From positions 45,434,050 through 45,498,049 of the forward strand of contig CM055097.1 of NCBI GenBank assembly GCA_029204225.1: a stretch of DNA of 64,000 bases. Direction: 5' to 3'. A model generated the notes under the pieces. That model was not told the DNA's origin. It did not search any database and saw only the letters and a list, made by a program, of their open reading frames with translations. This stretch comes from Diphasiastrum complanatum. Lineage: Eukaryota; Streptophyta; Lycopodiopsida; Lycopodiales; Lycopodiaceae. Below, piece by piece: positions 37,701 to 50,706 of this stretch (its first letter is position 1; every line of letters starts with the position of its first letter). The position numbers and the translations under genes were made by a program.

Positions 37701-40700
37701 AAATCTCTCATAGGATGTTCTAGCTGAGCATTGGCACAGGATCCAAGCTGATGCAACGTCTGAGTCGAGTCCACAATGAGGTACATATATCTGTTGCTGA
37801 TTCACAACTGCCTTCATATGGGTTTCAAGATGCAGTATTAGATCAATAATATGAGGCGCAACCACAACTTACATATGGAGTACATGCCTACGAACAGTCA
37901 ACAGTGTTAGGGAGGTGTATCCTAAATACCATGGTCCAACTTGTATAAGCTTTTGGCAATGGGCATAATTGAACCATTTGTCAGTTGTGATGTCCTTAGA
38001 TGTGCAAGCGGGTTGTAAGAGAGCATTCTCTAAATTCCTTTGGGTCCTTTACCCACAAACCAGATAGCAGATGTTTTTGTTGCCTTATGTACGACCCTTT
38101 TTTCTTTTTGGTTTACTTCTTATAGATCTTGGCTGCTGTCTTATTGTCTGCGCTATATTCCTTTGCTCTCCAGGCTTCTTCGTAGTTGTTATCAATCCAT
38201 GGATTGTATGTGAAAATTCCTTTTATCTATTTTTTTTCCTATGCTGAAATCAAACAGCATTTCAGCCGAGTGAATGCCTGCATCTTTGAAGCATTTCTAT
38301 TATTACTCTTGAAACATTTGTCCTGGGTAAAGCTGTGCTAGGTGATCCCTAATAAGTCTATTGTATTTATCTTCTCTTTCTGATGACAATCTGAAATGTC
38401 CTCATTTATTTTCAGCCTTTGTTGTATCATGTAACGTCACCAGGTTATATTCTTTAAGGGACGATTGTGTAATTGCCTGTACAAAGGGCCACTTTCACGC
38501 CTCTAATTCATTCGAGTAGATTAAGAGAGGCAAGTACATGCTCTATCCTTTGCTGGAAGAGCAAGATAAATGCTTTGACGTGGTCCATAGTTGCAATCCA
38601 TTACAAATGATGAGTTCATGTGCAAATCCAAAATTATGCAATTCTCTGCCATACTGGGTGGTGGCTGGTAGCCTGGTTGCATCTTTGGAAAGATGATCAA
38701 TGCACTTGTTGACTGCTGAAACTTCTCAAGCCAAAGAGTTTCTTTTTTTAAAAACAATATAGCCACTTGGTCATTCTTGATCCTTTACTAATTTCACCTT
38801 GTTTTTGAATAAATGGGAATGTTTTCACTAAGCTCATGGAAGATGGTCTGACCTTTTATGGTGATTTGTAGTCATATTAATAGATTCTTAACAACTTGTT
38901 GACTCGGCGGAGGCCTCTGCTGCAGTCTTACACCCCAGCATGTTTCAAGACGTGGCCAAACTCCGGCCCCATAACTCATGGGATGGATCTCTCTCATGCC
39001 TATCCTGTTTGCTGTGATTCCTACATTTTCATTTTCTGGGTTCAAAGCCAGATGCAATTTGTTGATTATTCATGTCTGAGTGGAAACACTACGTGGCTTT
39101 CATTCCCAATGAAGGTCACATGAGGGCGAAGAAGAATACTTGTCTTTGCGGTTGGGCAGCATTTTAGATTTTTCTTTATAAACAGAGACAGAGTCTTGTG
39201 TGAGATGGCAAATAAGTGATAGAAATTGACTGGTACTAACATTGTAGGAACAATGTCACGAGGCTTGTAGAGGGAAAATATAATTGTCTCACAAAAAGTA
39301 ATGCATTATGACATTTGTACTTATTAGAATCCTTAAGTATATGGTGCATAATAGAGAGCCTTTTTGGGCTCTATAGACACTGACCTAGATTTTATGATTC
39401 TCTGAGGGATATTTTAGGCTATGGAACCATGTAGACTCTAGAGTCTAAAATAACCACTTTACTGGGGTCATCTGGCAGTTTATACTCAAGTCTTGAATGC
39501 TTAATTTTTTTGAGATCCTTAATGGAGCAAAGTCCTTGTGTAAAGTGTCCGTTGGCATTTTTTCTGGTTATTGTTCGATAATGTTCACCGTCTTCCATTA
39601 TGTTATCGATACCAGTGGTGTGTGTTCTTACCTTGAGTTAAACTAAAATAGGAACTGCAACTGGATTCAGCAGTCCAAAGCTTGGTGGCATTCTTGTGAC
39701 TGAGTGCTGGATGTTGAAGAAACGATCAAATTTTTTGCAATATTTTATACGCATGTGAGCTGAAAACTTAAAATGCTTGTTATATCTGCAACTTTCTAAG
39801 TCTGTATCTCTTTTGTTCATTCAAGATTATCAGCCACGTGTGGCCTTCAGTAGAAATTAGACAGAGGGCATGCAAGAAAGCAGTGCTAGAACATAAAATG
39901 AATGGATAAATTTTTCACATATTGGTCATGTGCCTGTTTTTTTCTCTTCGCTAAGACATGCATATGTTCCCAGTGCAGTTGAGCCTTTGGTTTGCTGTGT
40001 CTCTCTTTTCATGCTTGTAAATAAACAGCCTTTTCCAAACAATCAGAGCACAGCTTAAAACAGTTGTGTTTCCTATAGTGGGAAATTCTTGTTAGCATTT
40101 AGAGGTCTATGTTTGTCAAGTTTGCACTTACTCTGAGCATAAAAGCACTTTTTCTAGCATTTTTGTTAGAGGTCATCTTCTTAAACTCTCAAGACTTAAA
40201 GATAGGATACTTTTTTGGCTTGTGGTGATTGTCGAGCAGGTTATTCCTGTCCTTGATCCGAAAACTCCCATCTACTCAACTGGCTTCACAATGGAGGTAG
40301 CTTTAACAAACCTGGAACTCATTTTTCGAATGCTATATGGTTAATGACGAGAAATTTAGAAGTTTCTGGAAAAATTGTACAGCAAAGGATGTGTAGTAGT
40401 AGATTAAGTTTGAATCAAATGGCTGGTACCTAGAAAATGTTTGAGATTATGCCATGTGTATATGATGGAGAATCACTCACGCTTGTGTCCTAAGACTGTA
40501 GACATCAAATTAGCTCCTGTAGTGTACTTTTTGAAATTAGCCATACAAGAATAGGATGATACGAAACATTATCAACATTGACCTTCTATATATTTTACAT
40601 CAGCCTATGAAGTGTCTAATTTAAGTCCTATAAGATTTAGTCGTGCAGGGATTGAGGATTGGAAAATAAGCTTCAATCTGTGGAGATCAAAAGATTTTTT

Positions 40701-43700
40701 TCTCTAACATGGATCTATCTTGTTCCCACAACACATGCTTCTGGACTGCATCATTAACTGTTATGCTAATACACATATAAACTGAATTCCCTATCTGAGT
40801 CCATAGATGCTGAGATTGCAGCTGGAAGTTGCTTGAATCACTCTTGCATGGAGTTGTTTAATCGTAAATATTTCGTCAACTAGCCAGTTTTCTGTGTAAA
40901 ACAAATTCCTTGTTATTGTTCTACTGTGACTGATTATATTGGCAGGAAAAAAAGAGCAATGTGGTATTAGTAGTTTCTCCTCGAAGGTGTTTCTTTCTCT
41001 TTGGGAGAGGGCCACCTTAGATTTCTCTGGATTTTGGGTATATGATGAAAAGTGGCAAGAGACTTATAGCTTACAAAGGCCAATGTTACTGATATGGTAA
41101 TGGCAGCATCTAGCAGCTGTCTGTGCTTAGGTAGGTTTTAGGATTTAGTGAGGAAAAACTTGCAGGGAAAACCTTCTGATTCCCTGGTAAAGATCCTAGA
41201 AAAAAGTAGACAGAGTAGATTTTTTGCTGTATAAATGGCTGTGCTCAAAGGGTCTCGAATTTTCTCTAAGAGCTCCCTCAAACTTTTCGTCTTTGTTTGA
41301 GCAGCTCATTAAGAGACGCCTCCGGGAATACAAAATTAACTTTGAGAAACGGTGTGAAGTGTTTAAGATGCGTGAAAAGTTCACTGCTGGGCCATTTGAG
41401 ATTGAGGCTATACGTGTCACACATTCCATACCAGACTGCTGTGGATTGATACTCCGTTGCCAGGATGGCACAATATTTCATACTGGTGATTGGAAGGTAT
41501 GTTCAAGAAAAACCAGCTCCTTTTTGCATGTCTGGCTTCAAAAGGTTTTTGACTGTACGCACTCAATTTGAGAGCTTTCATGTAACATTACCCTAGCGGA
41601 TGAATGAATGCTCGTGCTGTATTGTCTTCTAGTATTTTTTATTTGTGTATGGGGGTCTGTTGGCAGATTGACGAGAATCCAGTGGATGGCAACATTTTTG
41701 ATCGAGTTCGATTGGAGGAACTTTCAAAAGAGGGAGTAACTTTGGTGAGCTTTATTGCTATGTATATATTTTAAAGAAGAGTCACAGTTTTGATATATGT
41801 AACCACTTATTGGCAGCCTTTATCACACTAGCCGCTGGCACTGTTTCATGGTATATAACCACATATGTGCAGTTTTGCTTTATTATCATGTCCAACTTAA
41901 GTATAGATGCCTTCTTAGCTTCAAAACAGAGGTGCTCCTGTAGTCAGTCTACACCCTGTCCAAGAATTGCTATTGACTCTAGATTAGGGTATTTCTGCTT
42001 TTGTTTGGATGGTACAAGATCAAGCTCTACTAGTGAAGGACATTCTTATAATTATTATATCATTGGGCCTATTCTGGACTCTAAGACGTTATTTGGCAGA
42101 TGATTCCATTTATAATTTACTGGGTCACATTAATTTTTTGTCATGCATATGCGTTTGGTACCTTTTAGAGACTCCCAAATTGGACTCTTTGGATGTCTGG
42201 TTAGATGAGGCTGGGTGATCTCAGCCCTTAACGTTAATTGATAGCTCCATGAAAGGTTCCCTTTAGGGCTATCAAAGTAGTATAAGTAAACTAGTTTGCA
42301 AGCATTCCACCATTGCTTGATTTGATTTTCTTTAGTATTTTGTAGCGGGCCGTGCCAAACTTTTTGTGGGAGATTGGCAACCACTCTTTCTTGGTCAATG
42401 ATTCTTTTCATATATGGCTATTGCTTAGGGATTCATCTTCACCTGCGATTATATCTCAAGCATATGTACTCACAAGTAACTGGCCTTCTGCTCTGGTGAC
42501 TATTTCCAGGGGGGGGGGGATCGTCTAAAGATAGGCATACTGTTTTAGGCATTTGTTGTTCTCGATTCACTTGACATGTAGGTCTAGCCATGATCCCCGA
42601 TGTTTCTTCCAGCAATTGGTTTATAGAGTTACTGCTGCATTTAACTCTTCCACAGGCATTTATTCCTGAGTAATTCCACTCTTTTAATCAGCGATTACGC
42701 TCATATCATCAACCAGCCAGTCTGCTGTGCCGTTGCAGCATTTTGACTGTTCCACAAGCCACTATCTACCATCTTTGTTATCAACGACTGTGCTGAGATG
42801 TGCATTATGCTTGATCATCTTGGAACAATGTTGGTGGAAAAGCCGAGGTCTCGGAGTCTCTGGATGAGCAGTAAGCGAGGAACAGAATCAAAGGCTTTCC
42901 TGAAGTCCACAAAACAACAGTAAACCCTTTCTCTCCTGTGCCTAGCCTCCTCAATCAAGGCTCGTAATGTGAAGATGTGATCTACAGTAGAATAATGGGC
43001 TCGAAAACCTGCCTGACCCATAGCATGTAGTCTCCTAGTCTCCGCCTCTGAGCTTACAACAGACTGAAGTATAGTGCCATATAGTTTTGCCAGGACATGC
43101 CCGATCATGATGGTGCGGTAGTTACTCGGGATCATGGGGTCACCATTCTTATGAATGGGGTGGATAATGTTAGTGCACCAGGATGATGGGAAACTGGAAA
43201 CCACTGCGGAAATAAGAAGGATGGCTATAGTGGGAGCGAGTAAGTCAGAAGCATGGGAAAGGAGTTCAGACTCAAGGTCTTCAATGTCTCTGGCCTTGTG
43301 GGACTTCATCTTTTTAATTGCTGCAAGTACCATGTCAGATGTGAAGAAGAACTCAGATACTCGTGGAGATATAGAGATAGGTGAGTCAATGGAGACGGTA
43401 TACAAACTAGTAGCATAATCAGTCCAAATGCGGAGGTCCTCCAGGAGAGGTGGTGGAGAGCGAGGAATGAATTCACGCCAAAGACGTTTCCCTTTAGAAT
43501 CATCATAGGAGCGTTTCTTACGGCGGAGAACACGATGGTAAGAGCGTCGAGAAGATCAGAGCAGATGTGGAGCATGGATACATGAATAGGCTACTGAATG
43601 ATGAAGAGAACGGCACTCAGTATCATACCATGGAGGGTGCAATGGTCGAGGTGTGCGTCGAGATTTTGTGGGGAGGGTTAGTGATGCAGCCGTGTGGAGA

Positions 43701-46700
43701 GAGGTGGTGAGAAAAGCAGCCTGGGTGTCGATTGGACTGTCATGAGGAAAGGAGTGTAAAAAGTGAGGCCAAGGACCGTCGCTACAGTGGTGTACGTGGG
43801 TGCTTGAGTAAGCATGGGTAGTGGAGATGAATGAATGGGTGGAAGGTGGCCGATATCGAAGGAGAGAAATGAGTGATCAGAAAGGGTGGTGGGAAAACGT
43901 GGAAATTAGAGACTATGGGTACAAAGGATGGTGACCCCATGAGATAGTCAACGACACTATGTCCTCCACTGTGAGGATGGCATGTCTAGCTGTCTGAAGT
44001 GGCCAACAAGGTAAGCTAAAACGTCCCCCAAGACCTCCAATCAGGGTTGAGCACCAAGAACAACACTAGGGAGTATGGCAAATTACAATGATAGTAAGCG
44101 CTTACAAATCTGACAGCATAACGGCCGCAGACTCTCAATGATCCCCATGGACACATGTGAGGGTATATATAAGAGAGTAGCACCCACCCCGTCTGCCCAT
44201 GCACCAAATCCACATGTAAGCGTGCTGTCAACTCATGCCTAACTCCCATGCATGTCCTGCATGTAGGTACCCCCAGTGCATGTACATCCTATCCCATACA
44301 AGGATGCAACACACAAGCCTATGCCGCATTCAGGCATAGCCCATGGTCCTACTTAGGTATTATCCGAATCTTAAGAACCGTCTTGGTCCTCTAAGACAAA
44401 GTCTGGAAAAATCTTCCGAAGGACACTGCCTCTTTCCCAGGTGGCATTCTCAACAGGCTGATCATTCCACTCAACTAGATATTCCCAGTATAGAGTATGA
44501 CGAGTCTGCGTCTCTCTACTATCAAGAATCTCCTTCGGTTCATGTGGAGGTTGTTGAGAATCCAATGGGAGAACTAGAACACTGGAGAGCTAGGAGTTAG
44601 AACTTAGATAATAGGGAGCTAGAACTTAGACTTTTGCAAGTAAAAACTTGAAAGTTAGAGTTACGTTAGAACATAGAATCTAGATACTTAGAAGCATAGA
44701 TGCCTGGAAACGCGTTTCTAAAACTGCGTTTTTGAGAAACGCATTTCTATACCCAGAATCGCAAAAAAAAAAAAAAAAAAAAAATTCGGAAAAATAGCTT
44801 ATGACTGAAATTTTTTTAGGGGATCCATGGTTAAACCAGTGTTTTGCCTCTCAAAATTGCAGTAGATGGGGCACAAATAGATCTTATTTTCAATAGCTAT
44901 TTGGTTGTTATTTGCTCTGGTTTTCAGGGGGTTCGGGGGCTGGTAGGCCCCTGAGAAACGAGGGGTTCGGGGGGCGGTAGCCCCCCCGGTGGGGGGTTTG
45001 GGGGGCAACGCCCCCCAACGGTAAGGCCTCTTGATGACTTGGCCTTCCAACTCCCTGAGCGAAAACACACTTATTGGGACCATCTGTGATCGTAACAGAC
45101 AGGCTAGAGGTTAGTTTTGAATTTTTACTCGTGACAGAACCCAACATGGATTAATGCACCTGAACTGGACCATCCTGCACCCAAAACAGTCGGCAAATTA
45201 CACAATAATAATGCTCTTAATTAGAGCTTTCATCTGATACCCATATTGCCCAAAAAAAACCCAATTTTTTTTTTTTTAAAAAAACGTTTCTGGAATTTTT
45301 TCAAAAATTTCAGAAACGCGTTTCTGAACCGCGTTTCAGAAATGCTGGGCATCTATGCTTAGAAGTTACAATCTAGATCCAACTCAGCTCCCAGGAGTGG
45401 TGAGGGTTAGGGTTGTAGGAGACTCTATGACAGTTCTTTGTAGTAGATTTGTGGCTGCCTTGCCTAGCTATGATTGAAATTTGAGGTTCATACAATATTC
45501 TTCATTGGAGGTTGCTTGATCCTCATCATTTGCTGCTTATTCTGTTTCACGTGCGATGCTTTATTTCTGGATGTGCTCATAACTTGTTGTATGGTACATT
45601 TCTGAACAGTATGATTTTTTCAATCAAATTCATTTCAAGAGGTTGGAACTATGTCTTGATTCAGTCTCGCAGCGATCACCTATCTGTCCTCGTGAATGTG
45701 TGGTTAATGTCCAAGGTTTTCATGTTGAGGAACTCAAGATCATAATTAAAAAAGGTAGAGATATATTACCAGCCATGAATGTTTGCTTTGTGTTTGAGAT
45801 TGTATCTGAAATTGTGTCTTTCAAATCTAGTGAATACACTGATGTGACTGCAGGTGCATTGTGACAAATTATTTATTTCAGAATCTCAGATGTAATAGTT
45901 TGAGCAAGCACATATATTTTCTTGATAAAATTTTACGTGTTTAGTTTATGAAAGCTAGAGCTATCTTTTCAGTTTTTGTTATGTGAACTATCTTGGTTAA
46001 TCTAAAAGATGTGGCTATCAATTTTTTATCCATGTGGAGTTTCCACTTTTGACCCTATAGTAGTGCCACATTTTCTTTCAAATCTTATGTTTCCATGTGT
46101 GCCTGATCGGAATCGAACTCCAGAACTTTAGGTGAGGAAATGAGCCATGAACAAACAGGCCACCTTTTGCAGGGCAAAATTGCTACAATCTGCATGCTTT
46201 CAATCGGTTAGAGTCGACTTCACTCCTGAAATTGGGAGGATGTGTTAATGGTTGGTTTAATATGAACTTTCTGAGTAGAAATTTACAACAGGAAGTGGGA
46301 AACTTTGAATAACGTGTCTAACTGGCTAGTCGACATCATAGTTAGTTTACTTTATAAGTTTCTGAATAGAGGCATGTCTTCTGATACTACCTGTTTGGAA
46401 AGTGCCATGATATTCACCCTTTTAGATCTTTTGTGATTCTATGCATATGCAATTAGATGATGAGCGATTCAACAAACGTTTTGTCTGCTGGAAGGACAAC
46501 AAGTGAGTCTGATGTTGCAGCAGCTCTGATGCGTCACGTAGCAGAAGCCAAAGCTCGGGTCATTACAACACAGTTTGCCTCTAATGTGCATAGACTTGGG
46601 AGTGTAAAAGCTGCTGCAGATGCTTGTGGCCGCAAACTGGTATCAACTTATTTCCTTTCCCAGGATTAAGACAGTTCACTCTCCACAATCTCTCCGTACA

Positions 46701-49700
46701 ATGCTCATGGAAGCTGAGCTGACTTGTGGAAAGTTTTATGACATGCTTTTGCAGTTTAGGATGTTTTTCGAATCTGATTACAGTATTTCTGTAAGAAACT
46801 TTTGTTCAAGGTAATATATGATATTCTCACTTCTACAGAAAGGGGCTTCCTTGCTTGCTATTCATATCTGTATGTACTAAAGAGACATTCTAGTCATCTC
46901 CCTTAATACATCTGTGTATAACTAATAAGTTTAGAAATTCGTTCAGTGACAAATAATCTAGCCAAAGTGGAGAAACATTGTGGAAACTTGCACAGGTCTT
47001 TTGACAAGAAAGCCAAAGAACATGCATTGTGATTTCTCCTTCTACAAAGCAAAAATGGCTAAGGTTTATCCTAATGAGCAAGTATTACCTTTAATCTTCT
47101 AAATTTTGCACTTTGACATTCTTATTGTTCAGTCTGGAAATTTCCTTGCACACAGACCTGTTGAGCTCATTTTTGGTTGTAATTTGTAAGCCACCAGTTT
47201 TTAATTTATGCAAAAGGTCTTGAATCTCTCATGCAACATCTATCATGCTTAGGCAAATGGAAAAAACAGGCAGTTATTTGGGCATTGCATGTTTGCCTAA
47301 TCTGTGTATGGCACAGAAGTCTCATTCTCTGAAATACCTTATTTCTTGATTTTCTGACATGTGTGTGTCTGCCAGAGCAGAGTAAAACCTGTGAGGTTGG
47401 CCCTTTGTTGCTATTCAGAAAAAATGTTCACTCTACACAGACTAGGTTTGACCACATTGTTTTTATCATCAAATAAAAGTCAACATACCACCATTGCTGA
47501 TTGGCTGTAAAACATTTCTCATATTGAACTTTTTGTTTTCTGCACTAACTACGTGTAGCAAATTTAAATCTATCTATGGCAAAAGATCATGCCTTTTTCT
47601 CCTAGCTATTAGAATGATCAAGTGTTTTGTTGAAGTAAGAATATGGTATCCTACTTGCCCAACTCTGGCCAGTTTTCAAATTCTATAGAGGAGATTAAGG
47701 ATTCCGAGTAATGTGCAACAAGGCAGCTTCCTGTCTGCAACTTAGCATTTGTTAAGCCTGTAAGGTGGTTTAAAAATCTATTCATAGCAGAGAATCAGGA
47801 TGACCTCAGCTGTTTATCAAGCAACACCTGTTAAAGAATAGTAACGGTGATATGTGGCACTTTTCTTTTGTGCTGATGAAGACACTTGCACAGGTATTTG
47901 TTGGCACTTCTTTGCGGACCTACTTCGAAGCTGCTTGGAGAGATGGGCAAGCACCATTCCACCCGACATGTCTGGTAAGAAATTGTGTGAGAAGAGTACC
48001 ACGAGGGTAACTTTATTGGATCCTGAATTACTTCTATATGCCGCGTGCGAGTATTTAAAGTATGCCGTACTTGTACGGTGCAAAATATATATTTTACAAA
48101 ACTATTGGATACTGTATGTACATTGTACAATCGCAACACACCATAACTTGGAAAACATAGATGCCATGAAGTGATGCCCACATTATTCATACATCCAAGT
48201 TCAGTCGACTATGATGGGTAAACCATAATATACCTACAATCCAGTGATCCTTCTTCCAATGAGTCTCCCCTTTTAAAGCTCGATCCATCCAAAAGCTTTT
48301 TATCTTTTGTTGCCTTTGTTATGTCCAGCAATTCAGCACATGCATCTGTTGAAGGACAGCAACCTACCTTATTACTGAAGATCACATGCAATTCCTCAGC
48401 TTTGATATCCAGAGAACAAGCTAATTTTAGTGAGAAGCTGTTTTGATCCCTAAATAGCACACCCTCTCGCTAGAAAAAGGCTGTTGTGTCTCTGAAACAG
48501 GCTATTGTCCACAAATACGGCTCCGATACACAAAACTACAGTTATCAAGGGTAAATGTGAATTGAGTTTCTTCTAGGCACCCACACTCTAGCATAAGTGA
48601 CTATCCAGAAAGCATGTTTCCTTGTTTCTTTGTCTAGGGTAAGCATACATGGATTGCTATCTAATATAGCTGACCAAAGGTAAAACATCAGCAGATGCAT
48701 GAAGTTCTCATTATTACATTGTTGAAGCATTGTGAGAAGGAGATGTAAGTGCCTTGCTTTACTATTGGTCTTTCAAATGAGTGGCAGTAGTCCCAATTAA
48801 CATGAGTAATTGGTCAAGTCAATGCACATCTTGACATGATTTTGCAGATCAAATCGGATGATATTTGTAACTATGCACCAAAAGATCTCTTGATTGTTAC
48901 AACAGGATCACAGGTACTATCGCCCTTATTTTATGACATCTAAAATGCTAGAAATGCCACTTAATTCTTTGCTGGATTTTTTCCACATGGATACCCTCCT
49001 TGGTATGAGCCAACGTGAATACATTCTTTGAATGTTGTGCTGGTTTATTTACTGCAGGCAGAACCAAGAGCTGCACTCAATCTAGCTTCCTTTGGAAGCA
49101 GCCGTGCTCTAAAACTGACAAAAGATGACATTATACTGTATTCAGCCAAGGTAATTACCACTGCCTCTCCAAAGAGTAGTATAGCCTGTTTCTATGAGGA
49201 AATGCTCTTAAAGTTCCACAGTTCCTCTCGTACTTGAAAATCTTACATTCCTTTTCTATAGTTAATCGAACTAAATTTGTTGAGTGTTTCATTGAGAGCT
49301 CTTCAGTGGGAGGGGCCAAACTTCTAGTAGGCTGGTATGTGGCACTATATATAATTTAACTGCTACATTGAGGTAGATATTCTTTGGTGCTTCTCTTATC
49401 CAACGCAAAACACTTCAAATTCAGGATAAATAATCTTTTGAAAATGCAACTGATTGCTGAAGTGCAAATTCTACTAAAAGGCTTTTTGTGAGAATAGCAT
49501 GCTTGAAATTTTTTTTTTGGTCGCATACAGATGTCCTGGTAGTTTTCGGTCTTATTGAATTACCAAATGTTGCTTGCTCCATACTGTTAGTTAGTTATAA
49601 ACTTGGTGACTGGTTGCTGCCAAAAGGCTTTTGAGTGAGAATCTACTTTGTGATAAAGGTTTTCATCAACAATGTAAAACATAGTCTGAAGGTGAAAGCC

Positions 49701-50675
49701 TGTTAAGAAATTTCTATCCCTATTGACTGTGAGGACTTGAAACTGTTGTCGTTGAAATGGGAAGGATTCAGAATCATTAAGGGATGTTACTTCTCTAAGA
49801 TAGACCGTTGAAATCTTTCGAGGGGCTTGAATGCTAGAATGTATGCTAAAATTTATCAAGTATGGAGGATATGCGTCAATGCACGGAAGATTCATGGAAT
49901 TAAAGGCAAAGGGTCATCAGTAGCAACAGTAAACCAATTCACCTACTGAAGAGTCTTGATAGGGATAAATTCATTCAGATAGGGATAAATGTTTTAGCAT
50001 TGACTTTTGTAAGCAATGAAATTGATGGTGAATGGTGGCAAAAGCATTGATGATCAGGAATCCTTTTCAAGTGTTAGAGCCTTGCCTAATTTCTAGACAA
50101 TTTTGCCTTGTTAATATTGTCTTAGATGTCTTTTTCCAAAAAACATTTTAAGGGTCATATACCTTGCAAGGTTTACAATATCAATTTGCGACAGAAATTG
50201 TAAAGTTTATCATGCTCATGTTAAACCTAATAGCATTTCACTTAACTGATATTTCAACAAAATGGCATGGGCAGTAGTTGTGATACATTGAGCACGAATA
50301 GATTCATGTAACAACAAAATCTGTTTTTTTGACATGAAAAAGCTAGACCGTTCACATTTAATTTTCATGCCTTTACAATTGTCTCTTTGGCTGTTTGTAC
50401 CGCAACTTGATGAGAAGTTTTTGTTTTGTTTTTTGACAGATGATTCCAGGAAATGAGACTCGAGTAATCAAAATGATGAACCGTATTGCAGAGCTTGGTC
50501 CCAAGATAGTAATGGGAAAGCAGGAGAATCTGCACACTTCTGGGCATGGTTATCGTGAGGAACTGGTACTACATTGAGGAATTGTCCACCACTGAAACAA
50601 TGGGATGCTTGTAGTGCCGAAAATGTTTGACCAATTCCATTTGCTTTCCTCATACAAGCAGAATTTTGGGCAACT

Positions 50676-50706
<31 letters not shown>

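Larger units (their letters stand above)
31636..40239 (+). other. RNJ intron 3 (8.6 kb)
   Basis: Holds one copia element (32809 to about 36520). 31636-32808 has no feature. 36530-40239 is AT-rich with scattered short frames and no recognisable element, except that 36651-37016 carries an antisense 121-codon frame of unknown nature. Confidence 0.9.
41745..46456 (+). other. RNJ intron 6 (4.7 kb)
   Basis: Contains an antisense LINE fragment, the 3' end of an antisense gypsy element and a hAT-type MITE, each listed. 41745-42800 and 45366-46456 show nothing recognisable. Confidence 0.9.

Noticed and set aside
44799-45147. Proline-rich antisense frames inside the MITE
   Set aside because: They arise from the G-run/C-run block. 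The element is non-autonomous and the frames have no homologue in the related larger hAT.
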